Source of the DNA: JAJDTR01 sp965220415
Lineage (GTDB): Bacteria > Poribacteria > WGA-4E > JAJDTR01
Assembly: GCA_965220415.1 (NCBI GenBank)
Contig: OZ244829.1
Location: 1,798,001 to 1,862,000, forward strand
DNA length: 64,000 nt
Direction: 5' to 3'
Part shown: positions 42,244 to 51,013 of the stretch, one piece after another
How the letters are laid out: each line of letters opens with the position of its first letter
How positions within the stretch are numbered: position 1 is the stretch's first letter
Notes under the pieces: generated by a model
What the model saw: the letters and a program-made list of their open reading frames with translations, nothing else
What the model was told of the DNA's origin: nothing
Database searches by the model: none
Position numbers and translations under genes: made by a program

Positions 42244-43737
42244 ATGAAAGAAGGTCGTAACAATTTTCTTGCCGCACCTCATAGCCCCTTGTCATTTCAC
42301 GATGGTTCGGTTTTGACTCGTCTCTTTATTTGGACTGTGGTAGCGATGTTGCTTGTATGCCCAAACCCGTTACCAGCTACGGAAACCGAAGACTTACTGT
42401 CCACGGATCCCCTGGATGAAGAATTGTTGGAAAACCTTTCTCTGTTGTCAGAAGTTTTGGCAAATATTCAACAGGGGCATCTGGAGTCACCGGAGCCGAA
42501 GAAACTAATGTACGGCGCCATTCGCGGGATGCTGCGTACACTTGACCCCTATAGCCAATTTTTCGATCCTGAAAGCTACGGGGATTTCCGTACCGAAAGC
42601 CGCGGCGCCTATGGCGGTCTCGGCATGGTTATTGGATTTCGCCAAGACCGTCTGACCGTAATCTCGCCATTCAAAGACACGCCCGCCTACGAAGCCGGGG
42701 TCCAAAGCGGCGATGTTATTAGCCTAATTGAAGATGAGCCGACTGCGACGATGTCTGTGGATGAGGCAGTCGAGCGTCTGCGCGGAGAACCGGGCACCCA
42801 AGTAACGATTACCCTGCTGCGCGAAGGTGAAAGCGAACCGCTTGAGGTAACGATTACACGCGACGTTATCCGTTTTCGTTCCGTTGAATCTAAAGTTCTA
42901 AAAGGCGATGTTGGATATATTCGAATTAACCAATTCCGTGATACAACAGGAACCGATGTTGATAAAGCCTTCGAAACCTTCGAGTCACTCGAACTTCGCG
43001 GGATGATTTTAGATTTGCGGTCCAACCCTGGCGGCTTGCTTAGCTCCGCTGTGGAGGTGGCGAGCGACTTCCTTTACCCCGATCAGTTGGTCGTCTATAC
43101 GGAAGGCACCAGTCCACGCGAAGATTTGCTTGCCCGTCCCGGACAGAAGCAGAAACACTATCCTCTCATCGTCCTCGTCAACGGAGGGAGCGCAAGCGGA
43201 TCCGAGATTGTTGCGGCGGCAATCAAAGACCATGGCCGCGGTCTTGTACTTGGCCGCAAAACCTTCGGAAAAGCCTCGGTGCAGAAGGTGGTCCCGCTCA
43301 GCGGCGATCATGCGATGAAACTTACTGTCGCTCATTACTACAGTCCCAGCGGCGTCAATATTCACAAGATCGGGATTACGCCAGATATTGAAGTCCCATG
43401 GTTTAGCCAATCCGAGAACAAAATCTTTACCAAGTTGCGCCGACACGAAAAAATCAAAACCTTCATTGAGGAAAATGGTGATGATGTTTTGGTACAGTTG
43501 GATGCGGCGCGCCATGCATCGCGCGAGGATCGTGAGGCGATTGCACTATTGAGGAAATATCGGCGCCTCGTGGAAGCGTTGTCCAAGGAGGAACTTGTCC
43601 TCAGCAATGCAGGGATAAATCTTGCCATCGCACGTGAAACCGAAAACGACCTTGACGAGTACGAACACGATCCACAGATCTTGGCTGCTATTCAGCAGTT
43701 AAAGTTGCTTGAGCTTTTTCAAACAAAACTCAAGTAA
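42244..43737 (+). CDS. S41-family C-terminal processing peptidase (CtpA type)
   Basis: A 497-residue exported serine protease. An N-terminal hydrophobic segment (LFIWTVVAMLLVCPNPLPA) acts as signal or anchor. Then an N-terminal helical part with LRTLDPYSQFFDPESY, a PDZ domain (GGLGMVIGFR to LLREGE), and the protease core. The catalytic Ser is about residue 318 in NGGSASGSEI, and Lys 343 in GRKTFGKASVQ completes the dyad. DLRSNPGGLL and YYSPSGVNIHKIGITPDIEV are typical. The C-terminal 90 residues are helical. It probably trims or degrades proteins in the periplasm. AGAGAATG overlaps the ribosome binding site. Confidence 0.93.
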   Translation: MKEGRNNFLAAPHSPLSFHDGSVLTRLFIWTVVAMLLVCPNPLPATETEDLLSTDPLDEELLENLSLLSEVLANIQQGHLESPEPKKLMYGAIRGMLRTLDPYSQFFDPESYGDFRTESRGAYGGLGMVIGFRQDRLTVISPFKDTPAYEAGVQSGDVISLIEDEPTATMSVDEAVERLRGEPGTQVTITLLREGESEPLEVTITRDVIRFRSVESKVLKGDVGYIRINQFRDTTGTDVDKAFETFESLELRGMILDLRSNPGGLLSSAVEVASDFLYPDQLVVYTEGTSPREDLLARPGQKQKHYPLIVLVNGGSASGSEIVAAAIKDHGRGLVLGRKTFGKASVQKVVPLSGDHAMKLTVAHYYSPSGVNIHKIGITPDIEVPWFSQSENKIFTKLRRHEKIKTFIEENGDDVLVQLDAARHASREDREAIALLRKYRRLVEALSKEELVLSNAGINLAIARETENDLDEYEHDPQILAAIQQLKLLELFQTKLK

Positions 43738-43850
43738 ACGACATGACGGTTCCAACTAGCGAATGAAGAACCGGTTCAACTTACCGTTACTTGAGATGTT
43801 TATCCACATTCACCGGCGTCTGACTATCGCTGAAAGCGACCCATTGCCTT

Positions 43851-45230
43851 ATGACCACGAAACCGAATGTCCTTCTTATAGGCGTTGATTCCCTGCTTGC
43901 CGACCACATGAGTTGCTACGGTTATCATCGCCACACCACTCCGCATATAGATAGGTTTGCTCAAGGCGGGACGCTTTTTGAGCAAACATACAGCGCCCAT
44001 ATCCCGACAACAAGCGCCTATTCATCAATGCTCTCCGGCATGGATTGCTTTAGTACTCAGGTCGTTGCGCTGCGACATAAGGGACCCCTTAGACCTGAAG
44101 TTAAGACATTGGCTGAAATCCTTCGAGAATCCGGCTATAGCACCACTTGCGTCGGTTTCGGCGGCAATCCCGGTTCCCGAGGTTTTGACAGCTATTTTGA
44201 ATACCCCGGATGGGGAAGTTGGGCAGAAGGGCGTAGCCCAAAGGCGCAGAACCTTAACAACGTGACAATCCCCGAGTTGAACAAGCTCATCGACCAGAGC
44301 GACCCCTTCTTCCTTTTTCTCCGGCATATGGATCCGCATGCACCCTACCTGCCGCCCGAACCCTATGAGCGTATGTTTTATCACGGCGATGAATGCGATC
44401 CGAGTAATACATCAATGCAGCCCGTAATGGAGTTTAAGCCGTTCTGCGATTTCTTCGCGAGTTGGATGCCGCCCGGAATAACAGACAAAGACTATGTTAT
44501 TGCACAGTATGACGGCGCTATTGCCTATATGGATGCCTGCATACAGGCGATTTTTAACGCTCTTGAGTCCCGAGGCGTTCTTGACGACACCATCGTAATC
44601 TTCAATGGCGATCACGGCGAAACTCTCTACGATCATGAATGCTGGTTCGACCATCACGGGCTTTACGATGTCACCCTGCACGTCCCCTTGATTATCCGTT
44701 ATCCGCGTGCCGTCCCCGCAGGCAAACGCGTCTCCGGCTTTAACCAGCACAAAGATCTCGTTCCAACGATTCTCGAATTGGCATCAATCCAAACGGACAT
44801 TCAATTTGACGGCAGAAGTTTGATTCCGATGGTCGAGGGGGAGGTCCCCTCACACGAGAGTGAATTTTACATCACCGAGTGCACGTGGATGCGAAAGCAC
44901 GGCTGGCGAACACCACACTGGAAGTTGATTGTCGCGCTTGAACCCGATTTCCACTTCAAGCCAACGATTGAACTCTACAATCTCATCGAAGATCCGGATG
45001 AGAACAACAATCTCGCAGAGGCTCGACCTGATGTTGTCGCCACTTTACAAGACAGAATGCACGCTTGGATTGACAAGCGGGAAGAGGAAACTGGGTTAAA
45101 GAATCCAATGATGACTCAGGGAGCTTGGGTGGAAGGTGCGCCGTTCAAGACATCGCAGCACGCATATGACACGCTGCATATCGGAGATCCGGGACAGGCA
45201 GCACGATTGCAAGCCAAAAGTCGACAATAA
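43851..45230 (+). CDS. Sulfatase-family hydrolase without the formylglycine Cys
   Basis: Alkaline phosphatase-superfamily member of 459 residues. The first metal site is NVLLIGVDSLLADH (Asp 13). At the place of the C-x-P-x-R formylglycine motif the sequence reads IPTTSAYSSMLSG, so the nucleophile position is Thr 53 and neither Cys nor the motif Pro/Arg is present. Later metal ligands are kept: RHMDPHAPYLPP and FNGDHGETLYDH. A Thr nucleophile occurs in phosphodiesterases, LtaS and similar enzymes, so a phospho- rather than sulfo-ester substrate is possible. There is no signal peptide, so it is probably cytoplasmic. No sulfatase-maturating enzyme lies nearby. Confidence 0.85.
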   Translation: MTTKPNVLLIGVDSLLADHMSCYGYHRHTTPHIDRFAQGGTLFEQTYSAHIPTTSAYSSMLSGMDCFSTQVVALRHKGPLRPEVKTLAEILRESGYSTTCVGFGGNPGSRGFDSYFEYPGWGSWAEGRSPKAQNLNNVTIPELNKLIDQSDPFFLFLRHMDPHAPYLPPEPYERMFYHGDECDPSNTSMQPVMEFKPFCDFFASWMPPGITDKDYVIAQYDGAIAYMDACIQAIFNALESRGVLDDTIVIFNGDHGETLYDHECWFDHHGLYDVTLHVPLIIRYPRAVPAGKRVSGFNQHKDLVPTILELASIQTDIQFDGRSLIPMVEGEVPSHESEFYITECTWMRKHGWRTPHWKLIVALEPDFHFKPTIELYNLIEDPDENNNLAEARPDVVATLQDRMHAWIDKREEETGLKNPMMTQGAWVEGAPFKTSQHAYDTLHIGDPGQAARLQAKSRQ

Positions 45231-45399
45231 CCGGATTCGGTAGCGAAATAAACTCGTGGGAAGAGATGGTTATTCGAGGAGGTTTCCGTACAATCGGGTC
45301 TATCTAAAGCGGGACAATTGGAAGTTGCAACAATCATCGTGGATGCACAAACTACGGTCGTAATGCGTTCGGCGTACGATACATTATAGAGAGGGAATA

Positions 45400-45723
45400 G
45401 TGGAACCCGATCCAAGAGTTATTGACGATTTGGTGCGGCGCATCGTTGAAATCGTTAGTCCGTTGCGCATAATTCTGTTCGGTTCGGCGGCACGCGGCGA
45501 TATGGGACCGCACAGCGATCTTGATGTGCTAGTCATCATGCCGAATGGAATCCACCGGGGCAAGACTGCCCAAGAAATTTACCGGCGGATGGGGGGATTT
45601 CATTTTCCAAAGGACATTATCGTTGTGACGGAAGGCGATGTGATACAATACGGTTCTAATCCCTACATGATAATCAAGAGCGCGTTGGAAGAGGGGAGGG
45701 AGGTTTATGACGCCCCACGATGA
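45400..45723 (+). CDS. MNT-domain nucleotidyltransferase
   Basis: A 107-residue minimal nucleotidyltransferase with the GS-x10-D-x-D active site: FGSAARGDMGPHSDLDVLVI, plus a later IIVVTEGD. Start codon is GTG with GAGAGGGAA upstream. It overlaps the following HEPN gene by 17 bases. MNT-HEPN pairs usually form antitoxin (nucleotidyltransferase) and toxin (RNase), with the MNT protein adding nucleotides to the HEPN partner. Confidence 0.9.
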   Translation: MEPDPRVIDDLVRRIVEIVSPLRIILFGSAARGDMGPHSDLDVLVIMPNGIHRGKTAQEIYRRMGGFHFPKDIIVVTEGDVIQYGSNPYMIIKSALEEGREVYDAPR

Positions 45724-46117
45724 AACCATTCGTGGAGGACCGCTTGACTGGTTGGATCGAGCGCGAGGACATCTAGCTTTGGCAAAGCAGACCAAGCCGG
45801 AAGCGGCATTCTGGGAGGACTTATGTTTTCACGCTCAGCAGGCAGCGGAAATAGTAATTAAAGCCGTATACCAACATAATGATTTGCTTCACCACTACAC
45901 TCACGATATTCATGATTTGGCACAAGGGCTTGGAGAAAGCGGCGTACCGATAACACCGGTTGTTAGTGAGGCGGCTGTGCTGACGAGATACGCCTCCCAA
46001 ACTCGATACCCTGGAACCTTTGAACCTGTTACCCGAATGGAATATCAAGAGGCAGTACGCTTGGCAGAATCTGTAGTTGCTTGGGCAGAGGAACACATGG
46101 GAGTCGGACGAGATTGA
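45707..46117 (+). CDS. HEPN-domain protein, partner of MNT
   Basis: A 136-residue helical protein with the COG2250-type core WLDRARGHLALAKQTK, LCFHAQQAAEIVIKAVY, HTHDIHDLAQGL and TRYPGTFEPVTR. It follows the MNT gene with a 17-base overlap. The R-x4-6-H RNase motif of toxic HEPN proteins is not evident: after RYASQTRYPG no His is at the expected spacing, so RNase activity is doubtful. Confidence 0.88.
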   Translation: MTPHDETIRGGPLDWLDRARGHLALAKQTKPEAAFWEDLCFHAQQAAEIVIKAVYQHNDLLHHYTHDIHDLAQGLGESGVPITPVVSEAAVLTRYASQTRYPGTFEPVTRMEYQEAVRLAESVVAWAEEHMGVGRD

Positions 46118-46235
46118 ACAGTTGAGGATAAAATATCCCGGATGACTCTAATAACAATCCGATGCGCACTGTCGTCTCATTTAAGCGTCAGCCTGACAGA
46201 CCTGCGAATTCTTGAATGAACTCTGGAGTCTATAG

Positions 46236-46961
46236 GTGTCCACAGTCACAGTAATTGGACGCGGCCACTCCGGCACACGCGCAATTTCACATACGTTGTA
46301 CGCCAGCGGCGTGTTCATGGGAAGAACGCTCAATTCTTCAGGCGACAAGATTCCCCCCGAAGCTATGTACGATGCCTGCCGTATCCTGGCAAAATACGTC
46401 AAGTGGAACGGCGGTTTGTCTTGGGATTTTTCTTCGCTTCATACGATGGAGATTGATGAGCAGTTTGAAGCGTTGATAAACAGCTATTTGGAGGATGTCC
46501 TGTCGAACGAGTCCAAACACCGAGGCTGGAAAATACCGGAGACAACGTTGGTTTACCCGTGGATCCTTCGGTTGTTTCCCGATCTCAAGTATATACATTG
46601 GATTCGCGATCCGAGGGACTGTATCCTTAGCGGCCACGGCACCGACGACCTGCGGCGTTTCGGCGTTGAAGGTCCGTTGACGGATGACCTTCGAAAACGC
46701 CGGGCAATTTCGTGGCTGTACCAATACCAAATAATGCAATCAACGCCCAAGCCGAAGCACTACATTCTCATTCGCTTCGAAGATTTCGTATTGCGGCAAG
46801 AGGAAACGCTTTCACGGCTTAAGGATTTCCTGGATATCCCGCTCGCGCGTATTATTGTGCGTCCCGATGCGGTCGGTCGTTGGCGAAGAGATCCGGGACC
46901 GCATTCCTTTGAGTTTTTGGCAGATGCCATGCGGGAAAACGGCTACAGCGAAGAATTATAG
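46236..46961 (+). CDS. Sulfotransferase-family protein
   Basis: A 241-residue P-loop-fold protein with a 5'-phosphosulfate-binding-like loop near the start (VIGRGHSGTRAISHTL), the strand YIHWIRDPRDCILSGHG that corresponds to the 3'-phosphate-binding R-x-P-R-D region, and ILIRFEDFVLRQEETLSRLKDFL further on. It would move sulfate from PAPS to an unknown acceptor. GTG start with GGAG upstream. Nearby genes are a sulfatase-like hydrolase and sugar enzymes, so a carbohydrate acceptor is plausible but not shown. Confidence 0.8.
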   Translation: MSTVTVIGRGHSGTRAISHTLYASGVFMGRTLNSSGDKIPPEAMYDACRILAKYVKWNGGLSWDFSSLHTMEIDEQFEALINSYLEDVLSNESKHRGWKIPETTLVYPWILRLFPDLKYIHWIRDPRDCILSGHGTDDLRRFGVEGPLTDDLRKRRAISWLYQYQIMQSTPKPKHYILIRFEDFVLRQEETLSRLKDFLDIPLARIIVRPDAVGRWRRDPGPHSFEFLADAMRENGYSEEL

Positions 46962-47069
46962 TAGCACAATCCACTCCACACTGGGGGTTTTCTGAAGTCT
47001 CTGTTCATGGTGGGTTTATCAACGCCCAGTGATTAGTTAAACCGACCACTGTTTCAAAGGAGGAATCAC

Positions 47070-48188
47070 ATGGCACAGAAAGTCGGTGTCGTCGGTCTAA
47101 GCGGAATTGGAACCACGCATTCACGCTGCTATGCAAACGATGACTTGGCAGACCTCGTAGCCGTATGCGATCTGGCAAAGGAACGTGCCGACACCCTCGC
47201 CGAACAGTTCCGCGTGAAGGCATACTACAGCCTCAAAGACATGCTCGACGATCAACCGGATTTGGATATTGTCGATGTCAGTACCGGAGGGAACGAGAAC
47301 GGGAGTTGGCACTATGAACCCACCATGCAGGCTTTGGAGGCGGGAAAGCACGTGCTGGTTGAGAAACCGCTTTCAAATGATATTCGCGAAGCGCGGGAAA
47401 TGGTCGCTAAAGCTGAAGAAAATAATCTATACCTCGGTTGCAATCTAAATCACCATTTTACTCCACCTGCCGAACGCGCGAGACAGTATATCGAAGACGG
47501 TGAAGTCGGCGAACTCGTCTATTGCCTCCACAAAATGGGATTCGCGGGCGGGGAGCGAACATACCAGCCCCAAGATTCGCCCAGAATCAAAGGTTTTCCA
47601 TACTTCCACATGAAAGCCTTCCTCTCTCACCCGTTCAGCGTCATGCGGCACTTTTGCGGCGATGTGACGCATGTACAAGCCTTCGTGACACGTCCGAGTT
47701 TTCGCAAGAGTGCCGGCGATGTCATGTTATCCATTAACGGTATACACGTTCGATTCGCCAACGACTGCATCGGTTACCTCCTCAGCCAACGCGGAGACGC
47801 CACCTTCGGTTTAGGGGGCTGGTGGAGTCTCGAAGTTGCGGGAACACGAGGAACTTTCTGCGTTGAAAACTGCATTGAAAAGATAACGTTCTGGCGGGCA
47901 CCGGGTGGAGAAGATGCCGCGAAGCCTGAAGATTTGGACGTGGGAACATCGTCGGGTCCCGTCGTCACGGAGTCCGGGATAACCGATTTCGGTGAGACCT
48001 TCCCGCGCAGAATCCATGCGTTTTTGGAAGACATCGCCAACAACGTCCCCAAATCGCAACTCAGAGCTTCCGGGAGAGACGCGCTGGCAGCCTTGGAATA
48101 CACTTGGGCGGCAATGGAATCCTATGAACAAGGCGGAATACTCGTCCGCCCACAGCCGATGCCCCCGCAGCACGCCCACCCTAGTTAA
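47070..48188 (+). CDS. Gfo/Idh/MocA-family oxidoreductase
   Basis: A 372-residue NAD(P)-dependent sugar-type dehydrogenase. The nucleotide site is GVVGLSGIGTTHSRCY; the catalytic Lys lies in HVLVEKPLSND; CNLNHHFTPP and the C-terminal domain with GWWSLEVAGTRGTFCVEN follow. AAAGGAGGAA precedes the ATG. A sugar isomerase-type TIM barrel gene follows 185 bases downstream, a common pairing in catabolism of uncommon sugars such as inositols. Confidence 0.9.
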   Translation: MAQKVGVVGLSGIGTTHSRCYANDDLADLVAVCDLAKERADTLAEQFRVKAYYSLKDMLDDQPDLDIVDVSTGGNENGSWHYEPTMQALEAGKHVLVEKPLSNDIREAREMVAKAEENNLYLGCNLNHHFTPPAERARQYIEDGEVGELVYCLHKMGFAGGERTYQPQDSPRIKGFPYFHMKAFLSHPFSVMRHFCGDVTHVQAFVTRPSFRKSAGDVMLSINGIHVRFANDCIGYLLSQRGDATFGLGGWWSLEVAGTRGTFCVENCIEKITFWRAPGGEDAAKPEDLDVGTSSGPVVTESGITDFGETFPRRIHAFLEDIANNVPKSQLRASGRDALAALEYTWAAMESYEQGGILVRPQPMPPQHAHPS

Positions 48189-48373
48189 ATACAGTGATTG
48201 GTGGAGAGTGACGAGTTAAAGCGGGTTCTTATTGACTACTGCTTGTAATAGCGAACTTTGGCCATCAAATCGAGGCCGGATGTCCCTCATCATGTAAATA
48301 TGGCGTTCTCCACTAGATAAAAGGCTTTTACTAGCCACTAATCACTGACCACTGTTTCTAAGGAACGAGATAG

Positions 48374-49171
48374 ATGAAATTAGGAGCCAATTCCGTCCTA
48401 TTTGGCGGCCATAACATGGAAACCGCCTTCAAGTATATCGCCATGGCTGGTTACGATGGCATTGAGATGTCAGCCATCGATGGCATGAGCGAACACCTCG
48501 TCCTCAGTCGCTGGCGCGAACTCGCGCCGGAGATCAAGCGGCTGTCGATAGATTATGGCCTAGAACTCTTGGCGATGGAGCAACCATCCCAAGACGCCGA
48601 CATTATGGAGCAAGCCTTTCAGGCGGCCGTAGAAATCGGGATACCTATCGTCAACTGCGGTCCGGGCGGGACTTCCGATGACGAGGAATCTTGGCACAAA
48701 GTCATCGACTCACTAGGCAACTTGGCACAGACGGCGGAACGTTACGGCGTGACCTTGTGCGTGAAAGCGCACGTAGGCGGGAGTATTTACAATACGCCGA
48801 CCACTCTCCGGGCGATGGAGGAGATTTCCTCCCCCGCTTTCGGTATTGACATGGACCCGTCGCACATTCATCGTGCCGGCGAAAATCCGGTAGAAGCCAT
48901 AGCAGCTGTAATCTCGCGCGTCAAGCACGTACATATTCGCGACTGTAAAGGACGTGAGCCGGGACCCGGAAAGCCGGAAATGCAGGCGAATGGCAGAGGC
49001 GACATAGACTTGGTTGGCTATATCCGGGTGTTGCATGAAAACAACTATACGGGACCCCTAAATTTGGAAGTGATTGGCGCAAAAGATTACGACGCTGCGC
49101 AATGCGGCGCCATCGCCGCAGAGTCCAGAGGGCACATGCAGGCGTGCCTACAAGCGTGCGGTGCAAGATAG
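48374..49171 (+). CDS. Sugar phosphate isomerase/epimerase-type TIM barrel
   Basis: A 265-residue xylose isomerase-like TIM barrel (AP endonuclease 2 family). Visible features: KLGANSVLFGG, GYDGIEMSAIDG, the strand LCVKAHVGGSI, IDMDPSHIHRAG and HVHIRDCKGRE with metal-binding His/Asp, and NLEVIGAKDYDA at the end. The sequence ahead of the ATG, CTAAGGAACGAG, provides a ribosome binding site. Substrate unknown; probably works with the oxidoreductase upstream. Confidence 0.88.
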   Translation: MKLGANSVLFGGHNMETAFKYIAMAGYDGIEMSAIDGMSEHLVLSRWRELAPEIKRLSIDYGLELLAMEQPSQDADIMEQAFQAAVEIGIPIVNCGPGGTSDDEESWHKVIDSLGNLAQTAERYGVTLCVKAHVGGSIYNTPTTLRAMEEISSPAFGIDMDPSHIHRAGENPVEAIAAVISRVKHVHIRDCKGREPGPGKPEMQANGRGDIDLVGYIRVLHENNYTGPLNLEVIGAKDYDAAQCGAIAAESRGHMQACLQACGAR

Positions 49172-49278
49172 ACGACGATCCCATCTGGTGCTATCGCTGG
49201 CTGCTATTTCGACGTCCGGAAATAAAGCACCATGCTGCCTCTCGTGAGACGATCCTCAAGATTGGAAGACGCGTGAAA

Positions 49279-50973
49279 ATGAACGGGTCAGCCGCACCGG
49301 TCGTTCAATTCGAACACTTCTACAGTTACGAAGAGATTGATGGCTTTTTGCGGGCATTGGCTACTGCCTTTCCCGACCTGTGCCGAGTTGAATCCATTGG
49401 CAAGTCATTGGAAGGAAGGGATATTCATGTCCTCACCCTAACCGACTTCGCTTCGGGAAGCCCGGAAGAGCGTCCGGGCTATGTTCTACACGCCGGAATT
49501 CATGCTCACGAGCTAGCCTCCGCCCACGCGGCATTACACATTGCCAAACGACTCCTGGAAGACCCCACCCATCAAGGACTACTTAATCGTGTTGCATTTT
49601 TCATCCTACCGAGGCTATCGCCCGACGGTTCGGAATTCTGTTTGAGAACATCGACCCGTGTTCGCAGTCGAACGGATTTCTGCAACCGTGAGTCCAATGC
49701 CGTCTACCCGGAAGACGTGAACGGTGACGGACTGATTCTCACCCTAAGACAGGAACACCCTGACGGCGAATTCGTTGCTGACCCCGCCGACCCAAGACTT
49801 CTCGTCCAAAGGAGTTCTGGTTCCCGGGGCCCATACTACCGTACCTTTCCCGAGGGCTACATTCATGACTGGGACGGCAGTGACCGGATACGAATCGCCG
49901 GGTTTGATGCCTTCCTGACACACCGTCCCGGCATCACCGCCGGCAGGAGTTTCGACTGGAACAGGAACTGGTCTTACGGTTGGCGTCCGGAGGGCGAACA
50001 GCAGGGCGCGGGCGACTATCCGTTCAGTGAGTCGGCGATGCGGCAATTCGTGGAGTTCCTGCATCGCTACCCCAAAATCTTCGGCATGGTTGGTTACCAC
50101 TGTGGACATCCCTCAGTCATCCGTCCTCCCGCGAGCGGTTCCCGGGAAGAGTTTGATGCCGATGATGACATCGCCCTGGAAGAGTTGTCGCAACTCGGCG
50201 CACAGTTAACCGGTTTTCCGGCACTTCCGCTGGTAGAAATGCATTGGGCGGGACGTCGCGATCGAGGCAAGGGTGGACACTCGCTCGATTTTACGTACCA
50301 CCACCTGGGGCTTCTCACAGTTGAGATAGAACTTGGTACGGTTATGAATGCCGCCGGACTCACAACAGAGAACTATCTGTCATGGACGAGTCGCGTGGAC
50401 GAAGACGAATGGATGCGGCAACTCATGCAGTGGTGGGATAGCGGCGGACAGCGTCATCCACTGTTTGAACCGTGGCAGCCCTACAAGCATCCGCAATTTG
50501 GGGACGTTGAAATCGGTGGGTTCCTCTACACCGTACTCGACAATCCGTTGCTCTCGGAGCTCCCTCCAACCTTGGAAGCCGCTTACCAGTTCACAATCAC
50601 GCATGCACGCAGACACCCATGGGTGGTCGTTGAGGATCTCTGCGTTCAACGGTTCGACGACAACGTATACCGGATACGGTTGCGTGTTGCCAATCGAGGC
50701 GATTTGCCGACACATATTACGAACAAGGGCAAGTCTCTTCGCCGGTTGCGTCCCGTGGAAACTCGGTTCACACCGGCTCATGGCGTAACGATGCTATCTG
50801 CTGCCGAGTCTCAAGAATTGGGACACTTGGCTGCCGTGACCGGGAGTCAAATTGTCGAATGGTTCGTCTCGGCGCCGGAAGAATCCGGTACGGATACACG
50901 GCTATTGGGCGAACTTTACATCTCAGGCGGCGCAGGGCGTGACATCAAACGAACGGTTGAGGCTCCCGGTTAG
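49279..50973 (+). CDS. M14-family zinc carboxypeptidase
   Basis: A 564-residue M14 metallopeptidase. Zinc ligands His 75 and Glu 78 lie in HAGIHAHELAS; the third His is in GMVGYHCGHPS; the catalytic Glu is in LLTVEIELGT. The leading segment YSYEEIDGFLRALATAFPDLCRVESIGKSLEGR is typical. The DVNGDGLILTLRQEHPDGEF insertion and a C-terminal beta domain of about 130 residues are as in the long bacterial members. ATG 49279 is preferred; the open frame extends further up through the end of the isomerase gene. No signal peptide, so probably cytoplasmic or released. Confidence 0.88.
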   Translation: MNGSAAPVVQFEHFYSYEEIDGFLRALATAFPDLCRVESIGKSLEGRDIHVLTLTDFASGSPEERPGYVLHAGIHAHELASAHAALHIAKRLLEDPTHQGLLNRVAFFILPRLSPDGSEFCLRTSTRVRSRTDFCNRESNAVYPEDVNGDGLILTLRQEHPDGEFVADPADPRLLVQRSSGSRGPYYRTFPEGYIHDWDGSDRIRIAGFDAFLTHRPGITAGRSFDWNRNWSYGWRPEGEQQGAGDYPFSESAMRQFVEFLHRYPKIFGMVGYHCGHPSVIRPPASGSREEFDADDDIALEELSQLGAQLTGFPALPLVEMHWAGRRDRGKGGHSLDFTYHHLGLLTVEIELGTVMNAAGLTTENYLSWTSRVDEDEWMRQLMQWWDSGGQRHPLFEPWQPYKHPQFGDVEIGGFLYTVLDNPLLSELPPTLEAAYQFTITHARRHPWVVVEDLCVQRFDDNVYRIRLRVANRGDLPTHITNKGKSLRRLRPVETRFTPAHGVTMLSAAESQELGHLAAVTGSQIVEWFVSAPEESGTDTRLLGELYISGGAGRDIKRTVEAPG

Positions 50974-51013
50974 TCGCCAAGTTGTACCACCGAAACGCAG
51001 CATGGCACACCTT

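Noticed and set aside
49102..49278. 59-residue N-terminal extension of the M14 peptidase
   Set aside because: It lies largely inside the upstream isomerase gene in another frame and lacks peptidase-like sequence.
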